A DNA stretch of 64,000 bases, taken from contig JAGYIX010000003.1 of assembly GCA_018402205.1 (NCBI GenBank), forward strand, positions 124,001 through 188,000, in the 5' to 3' direction. Source of the DNA: Flavobacteriaceae bacterium. GTDB taxonomy: Bacteria > Bacteroidota > Bacteroidia > Flavobacteriales > Flavobacteriaceae. Position numbers and translations under genes: made by a program. The stretch's first letter is position 1, and each line of letters begins with the position of its first letter. Below are positions 35,671-44,167 of the stretch, piece after piece. The notes beneath the pieces were generated by a model. The model searched no databases. It saw only the letters and a list, made by a program, of their open reading frames with translations, and was not told the DNA's origin.

Positions 35671-36702
35671 ATGCATATTTGTTTTCTGATGTACCCTTGG
35701 GAGAACATCAATCCAGAAAGAGACACTACACTCACTTTCATTCATGAGTGCGTGCTCAGGGGGCATAAAGTTGCCCTTTGTACACCAGGAAACCTTACCA
35801 TTCGCGATAGAGTCACCTCGGCCTTTTGTCAAGTGATTAACCAACCCGCCAAAGTTTCTCTAAGTATTAAGAACTTTTACAAGGGGTGCACGTTTAAACA
35901 TCAAATGCTTCCTTTAGCAGGTTTTGATTGCATTTTTATGCGGGCTAATCCGCCCATGGACCCTTTAATGTTGAACTTTCTAGACAGTGTTAAAGACGAT
36001 GTATTCATTTTAAATTCTATTGAAGGCTTAAGAGAGGCGAACAATAAGTTATATACAGCTGCTTTTGGAAATATTCACGAAGATATTATTCCCAATACAC
36101 ACGTTTCTAAAAATAAAGAATACCTCATTCGACAAATTGAAGATTCGCCGTCGGACAAGATGATTCTTAAGCCGTTAAATGGGTACGGTGGTTCAGGAGT
36201 GATTTTAATAGAGAAATCAGCCATGAAAAACATCAATTCCCTGTTAGACTTTTACCTGACCAACTCAGACGGATCGGTTAATTATGTCATTTTACAGGAG
36301 TATGTAGAAGGAGCAGAGAAGGGAGACATTCGTATTTTATTATTAAATGGAGAGCCCATTGGGGCGGTTAGACGTGTTCCGGATGCTAATGATTACAGAT
36401 CAAACCTTTCGGCGGGTGGGTCTTACCAAAAGCACACCTTAACTAAACACGAAATCAATATTTGTAAAAGAATTGGCCCAAAGCTGGTTAATGACGGACT
36501 CTACTTTGTTGGCATTGATGTGATAAACGGAAAATTGATTGAAGTAAATGTGCTGTCACCTGGTGGGGTAGTGCCTGTGAATAAAATGAACAAAACTAAA
36601 GTACAACGCAAAGTAATAGATTTCATAGAGGAGAAGGTCAATGATATGCTTTTTAAAATTCATCGCCGCTCTAAGTTGCGTTCAGAGGTTCAAGATTCTT
36701 AA
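35671..36702 (+). CDS. GshB-like ATP-grasp ligase (glutathione synthetase family)
   Basis: The ATP-grasp fold is clear: LKPLNGYGGSGVILI (ATP loop), ILQEYVEGAEKGDIRILLLNGEPIGAV, the SNLSAGGSYQKH loop, and the metal/ATP site GIDVINGKLIEVNVLSPGGV. This pattern is that of glutathione synthetase GshB, and the length of 343 residues is close. No gamma-glutamylcysteine ligase is seen in the window, and the two genes downstream are an N-formylglutamate amidohydrolase-like protein and a QEGLA metallopeptidase. I therefore do not call it glutathione synthetase: it could join amino acids onto a different acceptor. The gap to the next gene is 15 bases. Confidence 0.85.
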   Translation: MHICFLMYPWENINPERDTTLTFIHECVLRGHKVALCTPGNLTIRDRVTSAFCQVINQPAKVSLSIKNFYKGCTFKHQMLPLAGFDCIFMRANPPMDPLMLNFLDSVKDDVFILNSIEGLREANNKLYTAAFGNIHEDIIPNTHVSKNKEYLIRQIEDSPSDKMILKPLNGYGGSGVILIEKSAMKNINSLLDFYLTNSDGSVNYVILQEYVEGAEKGDIRILLLNGEPIGAVRRVPDANDYRSNLSAGGSYQKHTLTKHEINICKRIGPKLVNDGLYFVGIDVINGKLIEVNVLSPGGVVPVNKMNKTKVQRKVIDFIEEKVNDMLFKIHRRSKLRSEVQDS

Positions 36703-36717
36703 GCCTATGAACTTGGG

Positions 36718-37524
36718 ATGGTAGCAGCGTTGAACATAAAAGAGATAATAGCGCTTATAGATAGAAAAGTACCCTTCGAGGCCATTGAAGAAAGTGGTTG
36801 CTTCTATATCAAAATCGATCGTTATGTTCCGATGTTAGCTGCCGCTATTCACGACGGGCATCATTTACCAGAAGATCTTAGCAAACAATGTGCATTATCA
36901 GAGGTCGAGCGGTTATATGAAGAAGATCCGCATACTGCGACCTTTATTAAAGATTGCCCTATTGTTTTTGTTGGGCTTGATAGTCGGTACTATTATGATC
37001 TCAACCGAATGCCCAATGAAGCTCTTTATGAGGTAGCTTGGGGAAAGCCTGTTTGGAAGATTCCCTTAAGCGAGGCTCAAAAAACTGAAGCAATGGAACG
37101 CTATTTTCGATGCTACCGCGTTGTTCACCATCTTATTACTTCTTTGGAGCAGGTTTTTGTCGATCAACCACTGTTAGTATTTGATATCCATAGCTACAAC
37201 TATAAACGCTGGGAGAGGAAAGTTCCAGAAATAAATATAGGCACTTCTCAAATTGACCATGCCCGCTGGGGGCATTATATTGAGCGTTATATAAACCTAT
37301 TATCTAATGCTTTTGACTCCTTTTGGGTAGCAGAGAATAACACCTTTTTTGGTAAAGGTGCATTTTTAAAACAATTAATGGATCAGCACTCTAGTTGCTT
37401 GGTATTCGCCACCGAGTTTAAAAAATACTTTTGTGACGAGCTAACAGCAGTGGTCTATACCGATAAAGTAGAAGAAACCACGTTTAGACTTAAAAGCGTT
37501 ATTGACAAAATGCTTACACCCTAA
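36718..37524 (+). CDS. N-formylglutamate amidohydrolase-like protein
   Basis: The family removes a formyl or other N-acyl group from glutamate-like molecules with a metal site. Motifs seen are AAIHDGHHLPED (metal residues), VGLDSRYYYDLNR, VFDIHSYNYKRW and a late ATEFKKYFCDE. The length of 268 residues is normal. Its place between the ATP-grasp ligase and the QEGLA peptidase argues for a role in the same pathway and against histidine degradation: no hutHUI genes are near. The start is ATG 36718; three bases separate its end from the next start codon. Confidence 0.84.
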   Translation: MVAALNIKEIIALIDRKVPFEAIEESGCFYIKIDRYVPMLAAAIHDGHHLPEDLSKQCALSEVERLYEEDPHTATFIKDCPIVFVGLDSRYYYDLNRMPNEALYEVAWGKPVWKIPLSEAQKTEAMERYFRCYRVVHHLITSLEQVFVDQPLLVFDIHSYNYKRWERKVPEINIGTSQIDHARWGHYIERYINLLSNAFDSFWVAENNTFFGKGAFLKQLMDQHSSCLVFATEFKKYFCDELTAVVYTDKVEETTFRLKSVIDKMLTP

Positions 37525-37527
37525 CAT

Positions 37528-38676
37528 ATGAGTGCATCATTTACAAAACTTCATCAAATTGATCTACGACTTTACCAATTACTAAATAAAGTCGAATTAT
37601 TGCTCTACATAAACCCTATAAATGCAGAAAAAGAGCGGCAAAAATTTTACAAGAGCAAGTACCATACAAACCCTGTTTTTAGATACCCCAAATGCACATT
37701 AAACGTGCGTGCTATCCGAAAGGAGCTATTTAAACTCAAAATGCAAAATATTGAAAATGAAGCTATTGCAGAGATGTATGAGCAAGTTCGTTGGTATTTT
37801 AGCGGTATTCTGGATTGTATTGAGCATGTAGGCAAAACCGAACTGTTTCTGCGTTCGAGTCTAAAAACATTTGGCGCACCCTCTGAATTAGACATCAAAC
37901 GGGCAAGGATAATTATAAAGGCGTCCATGAATAAGTTAGATTCAAAGCGCGATAATAGCCTTCATTCTACCGAAGAAGCGCTACACTATATGAAGGCGTT
38001 TGTGAATAAATATGGTTTTGAGGTGAGTGTTAAGTCGGCTATGCACATAAGCTCCAAGGCTATGGTAAGTAATAGTAAAAAGTCAGTGATACTTAAAAGA
38101 GGTGAGCGCTTTTCGGCTTTAGAGCTAGAGGCTCTAGCCAACCACGAAATTGGCGTGCATTTAGTAACCACCTTTAATGCGGATAATCAGAAGCTTAAAC
38201 TATTTAGTTTGGGATTTCCGTTCAATGTTCAAACACAAGAAGGTTTGGCTGTTTTGGCGGAGTATAACGCGGGTACCTTAGATTTTAATAGAATTTTTGA
38301 ATTAGCTGTAAGGGTAGTACTTGCAGACAATGTTATTAAAGGACACTCGTTTGCTAAAAGTTTTGATCAACTAGTTGAAGACTTCAAACTTCCTAGAGAC
38401 CATGCCTTTAAACTTGTAACACGTCTATACAGAGGTGGAGGATTTACAAAAGATCGTTTGTATCTACCTGGTTTTCTTGACCTGTTTCACCAAGGTGTAG
38501 ATAGTAAATTTATAGATTGGTTACTGGCCGGTAAGACCGCTTCTGAATACTATTACGTCAAGCCTATTTTAGAGGAGCATGAGTTACTGCTTCCCAATAA
38601 ATACCAAAGTGGCTCCTTTACCACCGTAAAAGCACTAAACAAAGAAGTAACTCAATTACTCCATCGTCTGAAATAA
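37528..38676 (+). CDS. QEGLA-motif metallopeptidase (DUF1704/MATCAP-like)
   Basis: The protein carries the HExxxH zinc motif (His206-His211 in ANHEIGVH) and the QEGLA motif (residues 237-241), which supplies the third ligand. This arrangement is that of the DUF1704 family, whose eukaryotic members (MATCAP) remove the C-terminal tyrosine of tubulin; bacterial members have been named flavohaemoglobin expression-modulating proteins. The length of 382 residues is near that of bacterial members. It has no signal peptide. Last in a tight run with the ATP-grasp and N-formylglutamate amidohydrolase-like genes. I infer peptide C-terminal processing but the substrate is unknown. Confidence 0.85.
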   Translation: MSASFTKLHQIDLRLYQLLNKVELLLYINPINAEKERQKFYKSKYHTNPVFRYPKCTLNVRAIRKELFKLKMQNIENEAIAEMYEQVRWYFSGILDCIEHVGKTELFLRSSLKTFGAPSELDIKRARIIIKASMNKLDSKRDNSLHSTEEALHYMKAFVNKYGFEVSVKSAMHISSKAMVSNSKKSVILKRGERFSALELEALANHEIGVHLVTTFNADNQKLKLFSLGFPFNVQTQEGLAVLAEYNAGTLDFNRIFELAVRVVLADNVIKGHSFAKSFDQLVEDFKLPRDHAFKLVTRLYRGGGFTKDRLYLPGFLDLFHQGVDSKFIDWLLAGKTASEYYYVKPILEEHELLLPNKYQSGSFTTVKALNKEVTQLLHRLK

Positions 38677-38698
38677 GACACTAGCATGTAGCCCAAAT

Positions 38699-38998
38699 CT
38701 AAAAAGAATAAGGGAACACACTAAAGAGAAAAGACCACCATGGCTTAGGGCTCAAGTGCCTGCAAATTTCACTTATAGCCTCGGATCTTATAAACCAGCC
38801 CTCGCCGGGTTTAATAAGTATTAATGTTTTATCTGCCAATCGTGCGTCTATTCCCCTTTCTTTTAACCATATAGCTGTTTGATTAGAGCCTGAAGACTCG
38901 AATGCAAAGTGCTGTCTCTGATCTCTTTTTGCCACCCAATCTATAGATGCGGTACAAAAGTTGCATTTCGCATCGTAAATAATAGTGGGCTTGTTCAT
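38699..38998 (-). CDS. DCC-family thiol-disulfide oxidoreductase, short form
   Basis: The DCC family is marked by the YDAKCNFC motif with a CxxC pair (Cys12 and Cys15), followed by the WxAKRDxR region. Most members run to 120-140 residues and end in an RxxxYxxIAxNRYxxFG motif. This protein stops after LFSVFPYSF at residue 99, so the C-terminal motif is missing. Downstream in the same frame, after the stop, only IWATC and another stop follow. The gene is transcribed after mutS2 with a six-base gap. It may be a truncated or decaying gene, or a genuine short variant. Confidence 0.75.
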   Translation of the reverse strand: MNKPTIIYDAKCNFCTASIDWVAKRDQRQHFAFESSGSNQTAIWLKERGIDARLADKTLILIKPGEGWFIRSEAISEICRHLSPKPWWSFLFSVFPYSF

Positions 38999-39004
38999 GG
39001 TGAC

Positions 39005-41158
39005 TTAATGTTTTTCCAATTTAGATAGATGCACTTTGGTAGTAAACATTCCGTAATTGACTGTGGCAATCTCTTTTTCAATAGTGTCTATGGTTCCTGT
39101 AGATTTACTGTCTTCTAAACGCACTTTATCACCCACTTTAAAACTAGAAATATCTGGTTTCGCCTTAACTTTTTTCTTAACTACGGCGTTTTTAGTAACT
39201 GGTAAAGTCTTTAAATCGTCTTTAAGTTCAGATTCTTGTGCTTGTTTTGATTTACGCTCGTTTTTGACCGTCTCGACATTCTTTTTCTTTCGCTTGCTAT
39301 TTTCAGTCTCTACTAGGTGAATAAGGCTACCTATTAAGTTGCGCTTCTTTTGATCTACAAAATAGCGCTCTGATAGCTCATCGAGTTTTTGACCAAGCTG
39401 TATCATGCGCTGGTGGTAATCGTAAAGCTGCTGGTAGTTTTTTAATTTGTCGTCTAATTTTTCATTTAGTTTTTCGAGTTTTTCAGCTTCACTCTTGGCG
39501 CGTTTAGATTGCTCTTCTAAAACTGACTCTGTTTTGGTCATTTTAGACCGCTCTTTTTGCAGCTTAGCAATTGTCTGATCAAATCGAACTTTACCGCCTT
39601 CAATCTTTTTCTTGGCTCGATTTAAAAAGCGATAGGGAATGCCATTCTTTTCAGCCACCTCGAAGGTAAAAGAACTTCCGGCTTCTCCAAGAACGAGCTG
39701 GTAGGTGGGCTCTAAACTGGAATTATCAAAAAGCATGTTTGCATTAGTAGCGTGTGCTAATTCATTGGCTAATAGCTTCAGATTAGAGTAATGCGTGGTT
39801 ATAACACCGTATGCAAGACGTTCATAGAATTCTTCAAGAAAAACCTCAGCTAAAGCTCCACCTAACTCTGGGTCAGAGCCCGTACCAAACTCATCGATTA
39901 AAAACAAGGTAGTGTCGTCACACTTATGCAAAAATTGCCGCATATTCTTTAAGCGGTAGCTATACGTGCTTAAGTGGTTCTCAATAGATTGATTATCCCC
40001 TATATCTGTCAAAAAATTCTCAAATAAACAAACTGTGCTTGCCCGGTGAACCGGAATTAGAACCCCCGCCTGTAACATAAGCTGAAGTAAGCCCACAGTC
40101 TTTAAAGTGATGCTTTTTCCTCCTGCATTTGGCCCTGAAATAACAATGATTCGGTTCTCTGGGTGCAGTTCAATGGTTTGTGGCTTGGTTAATCGATTTT
40201 CTTTTTTATTCTGAAGCAGTAGTAACGGGTGGTAGGCATCTTTTAAAAACAGTCTACGCCCATTATTTAGCGTGGGCATAATACCTCCAATTTTTTGCCC
40301 GTATTTGGCTTTAGCGGCAATGACATCAGTATGCACTAAGTAGTCAACATAAAGCTCAATATCGCGTTTTGAAGGGCGGATAAAATTGGTAAGTTCCACT
40401 AAAATTCTGCGGATCTCTTGTGTTTCTTCGTAGACTAAATCAGCGAGATCTCTAGAATACTTCTGTGTAGATTCGGGTAAAATATATACTATAGAGCCTG
40501 TTTTTGAATTCCCTAAAAGCGACCCCTTTACCTTTCGTCTATACATAGATTTAACCGCGAGAACACGTTGATTTTCGATAACCGATTCACGAATTTCATC
40601 TAAATAGTCTAGCTTGGTGTACTGATTAAGGGCAGCGCCAAAGCTTTGATTGATCTTTGATCTTACCTCATTTATACTTCGTCTTAAGTCTATTAAAACC
40701 GGAGAGGCATTGGATTTAATTACCCCAAAACGGTCAATCACCAAGGCGATTTGCTTTTTTATCTCTGGTTGATACACTAATGCATCTAATCGCGTAGACA
40801 GGGTAGGATAGTAGTCGTTAAACTTTTTAAAGAACTTGTGATGCGCCTCAAAAAGTTCGCAAACCTGAGCTATGCGCTGAAACCCTTCGGGCTCTATCGC
40901 GGTATTTTCTATTCTAAGTAAACTTAATTCTTCATTTATGGGCTCAAAACCATGATTGGGGATGCGATTTTCATTATCAAAACTCGACAAGTATTCCGAA
41001 CTGTAGCTCAGTGCCTGAAACACTTCAGATTCCGAAAAATAAATAGGCAAATCTTTTACTAAATCACGCCCCTTCTCGGTGTGACAAAGTAAAGCGATTT
41101 GTTCACAGACCGTAGTGAATTCGAGATCGGCTATCGCCTTATGAAAAAGTGAGTTCAT
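39005..41158 (-). CDS. mutS2: MutS2-family ATPase without Smr domain
   Basis: MutS2 suppresses homologous recombination and, in some bacteria, rescues collided ribosomes. The ATPase core is intact: Walker A VISGPNAGGKSITLKTVG, Walker B FLIDEFGTGSDPELG, and ITTHYSNLK. The coiled coil (about 510-650) and a KOW-like end (VGDKVRLEDSKSTGTID) follow. The usual C-terminal Smr nuclease domain is absent. The track start (41170) is GTG; a TATCTTTG promoter element ends there, so the true start should be ATG 41158 (MNSLFHKAIADL). The DCC gene follows on the same strand. Confidence 0.93.
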   Translation of the reverse strand: MNSLFHKAIADLEFTTVCEQIALLCHTEKGRDLVKDLPIYFSESEVFQALSYSSEYLSSFDNENRIPNHGFEPINEELSLLRIENTAIEPEGFQRIAQVCELFEAHHKFFKKFNDYYPTLSTRLDALVYQPEIKKQIALVIDRFGVIKSNASPVLIDLRRSINEVRSKINQSFGAALNQYTKLDYLDEIRESVIENQRVLAVKSMYRRKVKGSLLGNSKTGSIVYILPESTQKYSRDLADLVYEETQEIRRILVELTNFIRPSKRDIELYVDYLVHTDVIAAKAKYGQKIGGIMPTLNNGRRLFLKDAYHPLLLLQNKKENRLTKPQTIELHPENRIIVISGPNAGGKSITLKTVGLLQLMLQAGVLIPVHRASTVCLFENFLTDIGDNQSIENHLSTYSYRLKNMRQFLHKCDDTTLFLIDEFGTGSDPELGGALAEVFLEEFYERLAYGVITTHYSNLKLLANELAHATNANMLFDNSSLEPTYQLVLGEAGSSFTFEVAEKNGIPYRFLNRAKKKIEGGKVRFDQTIAKLQKERSKMTKTESVLEEQSKRAKSEAEKLEKLNEKLDDKLKNYQQLYDYHQRMIQLGQKLDELSERYFVDQKKRNLIGSLIHLVETENSKRKKKNVETVKNERKSKQAQESELKDDLKTLPVTKNAVVKKKVKAKPDISSFKVGDKVRLEDSKSTGTIDTIEKEIATVNYGMFTTKVHLSKLEKH

Positions 41159-41169
41159 CTTTGAATTCA

Positions 41170-41177
41170 CAAAGATA
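41170..41177 (-). promoter_or_regulatory. Putative -7 element of the mutS2 promoter (TATCTTTG)
   Basis: On the minus strand TATCTTTG matches TAnnTTTG and ends 12 bases before ATG 41158. The GTG at 41170 used in the ORF track overlaps it, so this element rules out the GTG start. Confidence 0.6.
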
Positions 41178-41199
41178 AAGGCTTTGGCTATCTTTAAGT

Positions 41200-41901
41200 A
41201 TGATTTTTACATTTCCGACTTCCGGATGGGAGGGGCTCTTTAAACAAGCAGAGATCGATCAAATTATCGGCTCTTTATCCTCTTGGCTAATCAAAGAATA
41301 TGACGAAGATCTATGCACCCCAAATCAAGAACACATATTTAGCGCTTTTCAAAATTGCCCTGAGCAGAAGGTAAAAATCGTAATTATAGGACAAGACCCT
41401 TATCCGGCTAAGGGAGTGGCTGACGGAATGGCTTTTTCTACTCAAAAATCAGCGCTTATTCCTGCCTCGCTTAGAAATATCTTAACCGAAAGCAAAAATA
41501 CGCAAGCGAAAAATGGCCATTTAAATTTTTGGGCGAGCCAGGGTGTTCTTTTATTGAACACGGTGCTTACCACTCGGGTCAATAAGGCTAATAGCCATCG
41601 AAATAAGGGTTGGGAGGTATTCACCGAGGCTGCAATTCGCTATTTAGCTGCGAAAAAGCAACCGATGGTTTTTATGCTCTGGGGAAATCAAGCTAAAAAA
41701 CTAGCTAAACCATTAAGAGCGCTAAGTCATATTTTAGTGCTAGAGAGCGGTCATCCTTCGCCCTTGAGTGCCAATAGAGGGCATTGGTTTGGAAACAATC
41801 ACTTTCAACTAGCGAACGATTTTTTACTAAAAAAAGGTTTGGAACCGGTCGAGTGGAACTTATCCGCCGACCCGCTTAACCGTGAACCCACACTCTTTTA
41901 A
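41200..41901 (+). CDS. ung: Uracil-DNA glycosylase (family 1)
   Basis: The enzyme removes uracil from DNA. The catalytic motif is IIGQDPYPAKGVADGMAFS (Asp in GQDPYP) and the second motif LESGHPSPLSANRG with the catalytic His in HPSPLS. Length 233 residues. The last 14 codons overlap the end of the SUI1-like gene on the other strand by 42 bases; the extra C-terminal tail (NLSADPLNREPTLF) is beyond the usual family end. A TATCTTTA element lies shortly before the ATG on the plus strand, one mismatch from the consensus. Confidence 0.96.
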   Translation: MIFTFPTSGWEGLFKQAEIDQIIGSLSSWLIKEYDEDLCTPNQEHIFSAFQNCPEQKVKIVIIGQDPYPAKGVADGMAFSTQKSALIPASLRNILTESKNTQAKNGHLNFWASQGVLLLNTVLTTRVNKANSHRNKGWEVFTEAAIRYLAAKKQPMVFMLWGNQAKKLAKPLRALSHILVLESGHPSPLSANRGHWFGNNHFQLANDFLLKKGLEPVEWNLSADPLNREPTLF

Positions 41902-42198
41902 ATAGCTCATTATCGCATCTCTATAATCCCCTTGAATAATAATACTTTCGTCGCTTACACCTCCACCTACATTAAATTTAGCCTTTAGAGCGCTGCTTAG
42001 GGCTTTGAAATCACTGGCAACACCCTGGTAGTTTTTAATCACCGTGGTAGGTTTTCCTTTGCGCTTTTCGTAAACACAATGCAGTTCTGGGCGTTGATGA
42101 ACATAAAAAGAAAGAGGAGTGCTAGACTTTTCAGGCTGAGCTGATTCGCTTTCTATGTGATCAGGAAATAACTTTTTTAGCTGCTCAGACAAATCCAT
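41860..42198 (-). CDS. SUI1/YciH-like translation initiation factor homologue
   Basis: The protein is a small SUI1-domain protein similar to eIF1 and bacterial YciH. The C-terminal 80 residues have the KxKGKPTTVIKNYQG strand and the NVGGGVSDESIIIQGDYRD core that form the SUI1 fold. YciH is thought to affect start-site choice or translation in stress, but its role is unsettled. The 42-base tail overlap with ung on the opposite strand is unusual. It follows the oxygenase gene by seven bases on the same strand and may be the last gene of that transcript. Confidence 0.86.
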   Translation of the reverse strand: MDLSEQLKKLFPDHIESESAQPEKSSTPLSFYVHQRPELHCVYEKRKGKPTTVIKNYQGVASDFKALSSALKAKFNVGGGVSDESIIIQGDYRDAIMSYLKECGFTVKRVGG

Positions 42199-42205
42199 AG
42201 TTAGC

Positions 42206-43144
42206 TTATTTCAGTAACCCAAGCTCTCTAAGACGCTCATCTAGAAAGGCTCCTGCGGTTATGTCTTCAAATAATTTAGGCGCTTCTTCACTAATGCAGT
42301 GTTCTAAGACATTCAAGGGCATAGTCATTTTAGGATGCATAAAAAACGGTATCGAATAGCGCGATTGATTCTGTGATTGTTCTGGATTTACTACGCGATG
42401 TATGGTAGATTTCAAACGATTATTGGTGTGACGCGAAAGCATATCTCCTACATTAATCATTAGTTCATCTGGGGCGGCAATTGCATCGATCCACTCGCCG
42501 TCTAAGCGCTGCACCTGCAGTCCTTTGCCGTGAGCGCCCATTAATAGGGTGATCAAATTAATATCGCCATGCGCAGCAGCGCGCACTGCTTTATGCTGGT
42601 TTTCTAGAACAGGAGGGTAGTGAATAGGACGTAAAATGGAATTACCGCCAGTAATAAAGGGATCAAAATAATCCTTTGGTAATGCTAGGTATTCAGACAG
42701 GGCTCTCAACAGCTCTAATGCTGTGTTTTCAAGTGCCTTATACACCAACTCTCCGTATAGATTGAATTCAGGCACTTCATATACCTCTATGTTTGGCGGA
42801 TAGATGGAGTCTGGGTCATAATACTGTCCGAAATGCCAAAACTCTTTTAAATCTGCCACCTTTTGCCCTTTAGCGGTTTCTTTACCGAATGATGTATAAC
42901 CACGTTGCCCGGCTAGTCCTTGAATTTCGTATTTTATTTTCACCTCTTTAGGAAGGGCGAAGAATTGTTTTACGGCCGAATAAAGGTTCTCGCTTAGCTG
43001 TTTGTCTAGATAATGGCCAGAGAGTGCCACAAAACCAATGGTAGAGAATGCTTCGCCAATAGTAGACACGAAATGGTGCTGCTGTGTTTCAGTTCCATGC
43101 GTGTAATGGGAGAGGTTAACAGAAGGTACTTGCAGTAATGACAT
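42206..43144 (-). CDS. 2-oxoglutarate/Fe(II)-dependent dioxygenase (isopenicillin N synthase family)
   Basis: The jelly-roll dioxygenase has the N-terminal DIOX_N segment (VPSVNLSHY, IGFVALSGHYL) and the Fe(II) ligands in HGDINLITLLMG (His, Asp) and a later His in STIHRVV, with the RYSIPFF motif binding 2-oxoglutarate. The length of 312 residues is normal. Members act on many small molecules and the substrate is unknown. The start is ATG 43144; the upstream DMT gene ends 35 bases away on the same strand. Confidence 0.88.
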   Translation of the reverse strand: MSLLQVPSVNLSHYTHGTETQQHHFVSTIGEAFSTIGFVALSGHYLDKQLSENLYSAVKQFFALPKEVKIKYEIQGLAGQRGYTSFGKETAKGQKVADLKEFWHFGQYYDPDSIYPPNIEVYEVPEFNLYGELVYKALENTALELLRALSEYLALPKDYFDPFITGGNSILRPIHYPPVLENQHKAVRAAAHGDINLITLLMGAHGKGLQVQRLDGEWIDAIAAPDELMINVGDMLSRHTNNRLKSTIHRVVNPEQSQNQSRYSIPFFMHPKMTMPLNVLEHCISEEAPKLFEDITAGAFLDERLRELGLLK

Positions 43145-43179
43145 ATTTTCTATTTTACATAATATAAATTATAGGACAA

Positions 43180-44112
43180 CTAAATATTTTTAATCCTGCG
43201 CATAGCCCTTCGCCTTAGGTAAACCGCGGGGCTGCGTCGCATATTTATAAAGTACACCCCGGTAAGTAATACTAATGCCGCAACGATACTTTGCAGGGTA
43301 ACCACTTCATCGAGCACGACTGCACCCAGTATTAAAGCTACAATCGGATTAATATAAGTTGAAGTAGCCACCTTTTCAGGACTTACGGTTTTTAACAAGT
43401 AATTGAAAGAAGTAAATGCTACTAAGCTGCCAAATACAATGAGCCCCAGCATAGACCAAACAACCTCAATGCTCCAGAGCTTTGGATTAATCCATTGTTC
43501 TCTTTTAATGAAACTCATGAATACCAAGGCGCATCCTCCGAAAACCATTTGATAACCTGAATTGACTAGGTAATTCTTGGGCAAGTCTGCTTTACCCACA
43601 AATATGCTAGCATAACCCCAAGTAATAACACATCCTATAATCATAAATATACCGACAAGACTGCTAGCGTCTTGCCGAATCTGTTGCTGGCTAACTAATA
43701 ATGTCATTCCGAACAGGCCAATTGCAACACCTATCCACGATAGTTTTTTAACCGGCTTTTTCTCTACCACTCTTAAAAGCAATAAAACTATTAGAGGCTG
43801 TGAAGCAATAAGTAAAGCAGCAAACCCAGTATCCACATAAGTTAATGCCCAAACAACAACCCCGTTTCCAATGGCTAAAAATAAAAAGCCCGCAATAATA
43901 CTATTCTTGAGCTGTCCTTTACTCATTGAGATACTCTTTCCGAACAGTTTGGCCAGGGTTAGCATAAGACTGCCCGCCACTGTAAACCTAATTCCTGCCA
44001 ACATAAAGGGTGGTAATTCTGATACAGCCACCTTATTTAACATATAGGTTGAACCCCAGATTAAATAGATTGAAAAAAAGGCTAAATACTTGATAATGTT
44101 TGGGTTATTCAA
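43180..44112 (-). CDS. DMT-superfamily EamA-type transporter
   Basis: Ten predicted membrane helices in two EamA repeats: the first with YLIWGSTYMLNKVAV and LPPFMLAGIRF, and the second with ITWGYASIFVGKADLP and a GSLVAFTSFNYLLKTVSPEKVATSTYINPIVALILG signature. It probably exports an amino acid, purine or metabolite. Start is TTG 44112: the frame has a stop three codons upstream and no ATG before the first helix. The C-terminus has an Arg-rich tail. The upstream gap of 55 bases is very AT-rich, with no clear signal. Confidence 0.9.
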   Translation of the reverse strand: MNNPNIIKYLAFFSIYLIWGSTYMLNKVAVSELPPFMLAGIRFTVAGSLMLTLAKLFGKSISMSKGQLKNSIIAGFLFLAIGNGVVVWALTYVDTGFAALLIASQPLIVLLLLRVVEKKPVKKLSWIGVAIGLFGMTLLVSQQQIRQDASSLVGIFMIIGCVITWGYASIFVGKADLPKNYLVNSGYQMVFGGCALVFMSFIKREQWINPKLWSIEVVWSMLGLIVFGSLVAFTSFNYLLKTVSPEKVATSTYINPIVALILGAVVLDEVVTLQSIVAALVLLTGVYFINMRRSPAVYLRRRAMRRIKNI

Positions 44113-44167
44113 TTTTATTTAATAAAAGGTTTATATTAAATTATAAGATTAATTATTAAACTATAAA

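Noticed and set aside
44113-44167. AT-rich spacer between the M14 and DMT genes as a possible attachment site or origin
   Set aside because: Only 55 bases, no repeats of the expected length, no integrase or replication gene near.
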